Below, one piece after another: positions 14,781 through 17,101 of a stretch of 17,101 bases of DNA. Every line of letters begins with the position of its first letter. Position 1 is the first letter of the stretch. The notes under the pieces are model-generated. The model saw only the letters and a list, made by a program, of their open reading frames with translations. It searched no databases and was not told the origin of the DNA. Source of the DNA: B4-G1 sp964393895 (GTDB lineage: Bacteria; Chloroflexota; Anaerolineae; B4-G1); contig CAYMWP010000103.1 in NCBI GenBank assembly GCA_964393895.1, forward strand, positions 1-17,101, written 5' to 3'. A program made the translations under genes and the position numbers.

Positions 14781-15707
14781 ATGACATCCCTGAGCATTGG
14801 AAAAATCCGCCGTTTGCAACAATGCGCTACGCCTCGCGGCAAGCTGGTCATTATGGCGATAGACCATCGCCGCAACCTGCGCCGGGCCCTCGATCCAGAA
14901 AATCCGGACGCCGTTCCCGACGAAACGCTGGTCGCCTTCAAACAAGACGTGGTCGCCGCCCTGGCCCCGATCTCTTCTGGTGTGCTGCTGGATCCCGAAT
15001 ATGGCGCGGAGCAGTGCATCGCCAGCGGCGCGTTGCCTGGCCGCACCGGTCTGGTCCTGTCCATTGAGCGTAGCGGCTACAGCGGCGAGCCTCACACCCG
15101 CCTGAGCGAGCTACTGCCCGGTTGGGACCCAGAGCGGGCAGTGCGGATCGGCGCCAACGCCGTCAAGCTGTTGGTGTACTACCACCCCGAAGCGTCAACC
15201 GCCGCCCAGATCAAAGACCTGGTGCGTCAGACGGCAGGGGCCTGCGCTGAAGCGGACATCCCATTCTTTCTGGAGCCGCTGACCTACTCACCCAATCCAG
15301 CCCACCTCGAGCTCTCACCGGAGGAACACCGCCGCGCCGTCGTCGAGACGGCCCGCAGACTGACAGCCATCCCCGGCGTGGATGTGCTCAAAGCCGAGTT
15401 CCCACTGGACGTCGAAGCCGTCCCCGACGAGGCGGAGTGGCTGGTCGCCGGCCAGGAGTTGACGGAAGCGTCGCGGGCGCCCTGGGTGCTGCTCAGCGCA
15501 GGGGGAGATTTCGAGACCTATATGCGTCAAGCAGCAGTCGCCGCCCGCGCCGGGGCCTGTGGCGTGGCGGTGGGCCGGGCCGTCTGGCAAGAGGCCGTCG
15601 GTATGCCAGCGGCGGAGCGCCAGGCGTTCCTGTCCGGCCTGGCCCGCGAACGGATGGCCCGGATCACGGCTCTATGTGAGGCCCTGGCCCAGCCATGGAT
15701 GTCATGA
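14781..15707 (+). CDS. lacD: LacD-family tagatose-1,6-bisphosphate aldolase (class I)
   Basis: A 308-residue cytoplasmic TIM-barrel enzyme. Landmarks match LacD: MAIDHRRNL at 25-33, GVLLDPEYG at 67-75, K129 in AVKLLVYYHP, E165 in FFLEPLTY, and K204 in DVLKAEFP, which aligns with the Schiff-base lysine (K205 in streptococcal LacD). LLSAGG at 237-242 forms the phosphate end of the barrel. The reaction is tagatose-1,6-bisphosphate to dihydroxyacetone phosphate and glyceraldehyde-3-phosphate. GGAG precedes ATG 14781, ten bases past the GatZ-like stop. Its presence fixes tagatose phosphates as the pathway's end. Related DeoC/LacD-fold aldolases with other substrates (for example sulfofructose-phosphate types) exist, so the substrate assignment leans on the AgaS and GatZ neighbours. 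Confidence 0.87.
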   Translation: MTSLSIGKIRRLQQCATPRGKLVIMAIDHRRNLRRALDPENPDAVPDETLVAFKQDVVAALAPISSGVLLDPEYGAEQCIASGALPGRTGLVLSIERSGYSGEPHTRLSELLPGWDPERAVRIGANAVKLLVYYHPEASTAAQIKDLVRQTAGACAEADIPFFLEPLTYSPNPAHLELSPEEHRRAVVETARRLTAIPGVDVLKAEFPLDVEAVPDEAEWLVAGQELTEASRAPWVLLSAGGDFETYMRQAAVAARAGACGVAVGRAVWQEAVGMPAAERQAFLSGLARERMARITALCEALAQPWMS

Positions 15708-15734
15708 CTAAACCCTCGCTGATTGGAGACAGCA

Positions 15735-16703
15735 ATGAAACAAATCCTCGTCGTCGGCGAGTTGAACGTTGATCTGGTTATCAGTGGATTGGAGAGCCTG
15801 CCCGCCCTCGGTCAGGAGATCCTGGCTCAAGAATTTCACTTGGTGATGGGCAGCTCTTCGGCCATCTGCGCCGCAGGTCTGGCCCGGCTCGGCGCAACGG
15901 TGGACTTTTTGGGCAAGGTGGGGCAGGACGACTATGGAAAATTTGTCACCCATCAACTGCGCCAGTTGGGCATAGGCGCCCAATGGATCATCCGAGATCC
16001 CACAGCGCCCACCGGCCTCACCATCTCACTGACCTACCCCCAAGACAGGGCCATGGTCACTGTTCCGGGCAGCATTGACACACTGGATGCCGCCGAGGTC
16101 ACGCCGCATATCCTGGCGCGTTACAATCACCTGCACGTCAGTTCCTACTTTCTCCAGAAAAAGTTGCAACCCGGTTTGCCGGCCCTGTTCCGTCGCGCGC
16201 GCCGGGCCGGTCTGACCATCTCGTTGGATACTGGCTGGGACCCCGAGGAGAATTGGGACAGCGGCGTGTCATCCGTGTTGGAAGAGGTGGATATTTTTAT
16301 GCCCAACGCGGGAGAGGCCTGCGCCATCGCGGGCGTGGACGATCCGGAGCTGGCTTTGCGCGCGTTGAGCCAACGGGCCGGCCTGGTGGTGGTCAAGTGC
16401 GGCGCGGAAGGCGCGATGACGTTGCAGGGTGACCGGGTGTTGCACAGCCCCGGTTTTCAGGTGAACGCAGTAGACACCACCGGCGCGGGAGACTCGTTCG
16501 ACGCAGGTTTCATCTATGCCTACGTAGTGTGCAAGATGCCCCTAGCGGCGGCGCTCCGCTTTGCCAATGCCTGCGGCGCCCTATCCACGACCGGCTACGG
16601 CGGCACGGCGGCCCAACCCACACTCCAGCAGGTGCAGGACTTTTACGCTGATTTGCTCTCGCAGACTGACTCAGCACAGGGAGCTCTTGCCCCCTGCGCT
16701 TGA
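15735..16703 (+). CDS. PfkB-family sugar kinase
   Basis: A 322-residue ribokinase-fold enzyme. It has the N-terminal PfkB region VVGELNVDLVISG (6-18), the substrate lid and Gly-rich stretch MGSSSAICAAGLARLGATVDFLGKVGQDDYG (38-68), and signature 2, DTTGAGDSFDAGF (247-259), with the catalytic base D253 and anion-hole GAG. ATG 15735 is preferred over TTG 15723 because GGAG lies seven bases upstream of it. In context it should phosphorylate tagatose-6-phosphate at C1 (LacC role) or, alternatively, free galactosamine at C6. It is the last gene of the cluster. Its reading frame continues past the TGA into the group II intron protein fragment, and its last dozen residues (after about 310) may be of intron origin. 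Confidence 0.88.
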   Translation: MKQILVVGELNVDLVISGLESLPALGQEILAQEFHLVMGSSSAICAAGLARLGATVDFLGKVGQDDYGKFVTHQLRQLGIGAQWIIRDPTAPTGLTISLTYPQDRAMVTVPGSIDTLDAAEVTPHILARYNHLHVSSYFLQKKLQPGLPALFRRARRAGLTISLDTGWDPEENWDSGVSSVLEEVDIFMPNAGEACAIAGVDDPELALRALSQRAGLVVVKCGAEGAMTLQGDRVLHSPGFQVNAVDTTGAGDSFDAGFIYAYVVCKMPLAAALRFANACGALSTTGYGGTAAQPTLQQVQDFYADLLSQTDSAQGALAPCA

Positions 16704-16928
16704 CTTTACTGGATCAAGCGCCGAGGACGCGACCCGACGAAATCAGTGCGGGTGCTCAACCTGCTGAAAAGGCAGAAATGCCGTTGTGGGCTTTGCGGGC
16801 TGTACTTTGCGGCAGAGGACGTGATCGAAAAGCATCACTGGGACGACAATCCGATGAACAACCGGTACTCCAACCTGGTGATGCTACACGGTCACTGCCA
16901 CGACGAAATCCACGGCAGACAGTGCTAG
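16704..16928 (+). pseudogene. C-terminal HNH fragment of a group II intron-encoded protein
   Basis: An open stretch with no proper start gives LYWIKRRGRDP..., then LLKRQKCRCGLCGLYF, EKHHW and LVMLHGHCHDEIHG before TAG. The order YW-x-KR-x-G, LLKRQK-x-C, CGLYF and LHxHCHD is that of the C-terminal endonuclease of group II intron reverse transcriptase/maturases. The reverse transcriptase and maturase parts are missing; the kinase gene sits where they should be. A GTG at 16746 could start a 60-residue peptide, but the homology begins upstream of it, so this is a remnant. Its identity is reinforced by intron domains V and VI immediately downstream. Confidence 0.82.
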
Positions 16929-16950
16929 TGACAATGGCCCTCGGACTGAA

Positions 16951-16984
16951 GAGCGGAGTAACGCGAAAGTGTTACGCTCCGTTC
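16951..16984 (+). ncRNA. Group II intron domain V
   Basis: Exactly 34 nt. It begins GAGC and ends GTTC, so the catalytic AGC triad (16952-16954) pairs with GTT (16981-16983), including the expected G-U wobble. The lower stem has eight consecutive pairs including that wobble (GAGCGGAG with CTCCGTTC). A GAAA tetraloop at 16965-16968 closes a five-pair upper stem, and the ACG bulge region lies at 16974-16976. Length, tetraloop position, triad and bulge position coincide with classical domain V. Confidence 0.88.
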
Positions 16985-16987
16985 GGA

Positions 16988-17026
16988 AGTGGCGCTGGGG
17001 GAAGCGATTCCCCCAGCGACCATAAC
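16988..17026 (+). ncRNA. Group II intron domain VI with candidate branch-point A
   Basis: Three to four bases after domain V, TGG and an 11-bp stem (CGCTGGGGGAA with TTCCCCCAGCG) are closed by a GCGA tetraloop. An unpaired A (17019) separates this stem from CCA, which pairs with the TGG. That A is in the branch-point position, seven bases before the predicted 3' end at 17026. Sequence after 17026 would be the original 3' exon. Confidence 0.75.
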
Positions 17027-17101
17027 TTGGGCGTGCTTTTGAAACCACTAAGTGCAGACTGCCGTAAATTCGTGCCGAGTTTTTCACACTCACACCGGCC
17101 T

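Larger units (their letters stand above)
16704..17026 (+). mobile_element. 5'-truncated group II intron remnant
   Basis: The interval contains, in the correct order and on one strand, the HNH tail of the intron protein (to 16928), domain V (16951-16984) and a domain VI hairpin with a bulged A (about 16988-17023). The predicted 3' end is AAC at 17024-17026, seven bases after the bulged A at 17019, as expected for a 3' splice site (AY). Domains I-III and most of the protein gene are missing, so the element cannot splice alone. The left boundary is uncertain and could extend into the 3' end of the kinase gene. Confidence 0.78.

Noticed and set aside
16746..16928. Independent small HNH endonuclease gene starting at GTG 16746
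   Set aside because: Similarity to the intron-protein C-terminus begins upstream of this start and intron domains V and VI follow, so it is a fragment and not a free-standing gene.
1..17101. CRISPR array, prophage or classical insertion sequence
   Set aside because: No regularly spaced repeats, no transposase or integrase, and no phage structural genes are visible on either strand.

Overview
The window is GC-rich, densely coded DNA with no rRNA or tRNA genes. The gene mix suggests a member of the Chloroflexota (Anaerolineae/Caldilineae-like). The clues are LacD/GatZ/AgaS sugar genes beside a CUT1-type ABC importer with no ATPase gene of its own, a DUF2723 membrane protein, membrane-anchored beta-propellers with a 'GDGN..GSGN' turn motif, and several unrelated perfect palindromes between genes. 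This taxonomic call is inference; no marker gene is present.

Layout. (1) 13-2596, minus strand: two overlapping genes for membrane-anchored proteins with beta-propeller repeats, read from a likely promoter near 2770. (2) 2597-3000: non-coding, with a 16-bp-arm perfect palindrome. (3) 3001-3765, minus strand: a DeoR/GlpR-type repressor. (4) 3766-3991: an AT-rich divergent control region with two textbook sigma-70 promoters back to back and, between their -35 boxes, three 11-bp tandem repeats that look like the repressor's operator. (5) 3992-16703, plus strand: one run of eleven tightly spaced, partly overlapping genes: amidohydrolase, SIS aminosugar isomerase (AgaS-like), sugar-binding lipoprotein, two permeases, secreted GH114 endo-alpha-1,4-polygalactosaminidase, GH4 alpha-glycosidase, DUF2723 GT-C-type membrane protein, GatZ/KbaZ, LacD-type tagatose-1,6-bisphosphate aldolase, PfkB kinase. 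(6) about 16704-17026: a 5'-truncated group II intron remnant consisting of the HNH tail of the intron protein, domain V and domain VI.

How the genes fit together. The eleven-gene cluster reads as a complete route for an alpha-linked galactosamine polymer (polygalactosamine, galactosaminogalactan or a Pel-like matrix polysaccharide). GH114 would cut the polymer outside the cell, the ABC system would import the oligomers, the GH4 enzyme would release alpha-linked units inside, the amidohydrolase could remove acetyl groups, and the AgaS-like enzyme would convert galactosamine-6-phosphate to tagatose-6-phosphate. The PfkB/GatZ pair and LacD would then yield triose phosphates. The DeoR protein probably senses a phosphorylated intermediate and represses both divergent promoters. 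Family assignments are well supported by motifs; the substrate and the order of steps are inferred. Two steps are not covered: there is no ABC ATPase gene, and there is only one obvious kinase where two phosphorylations are needed.
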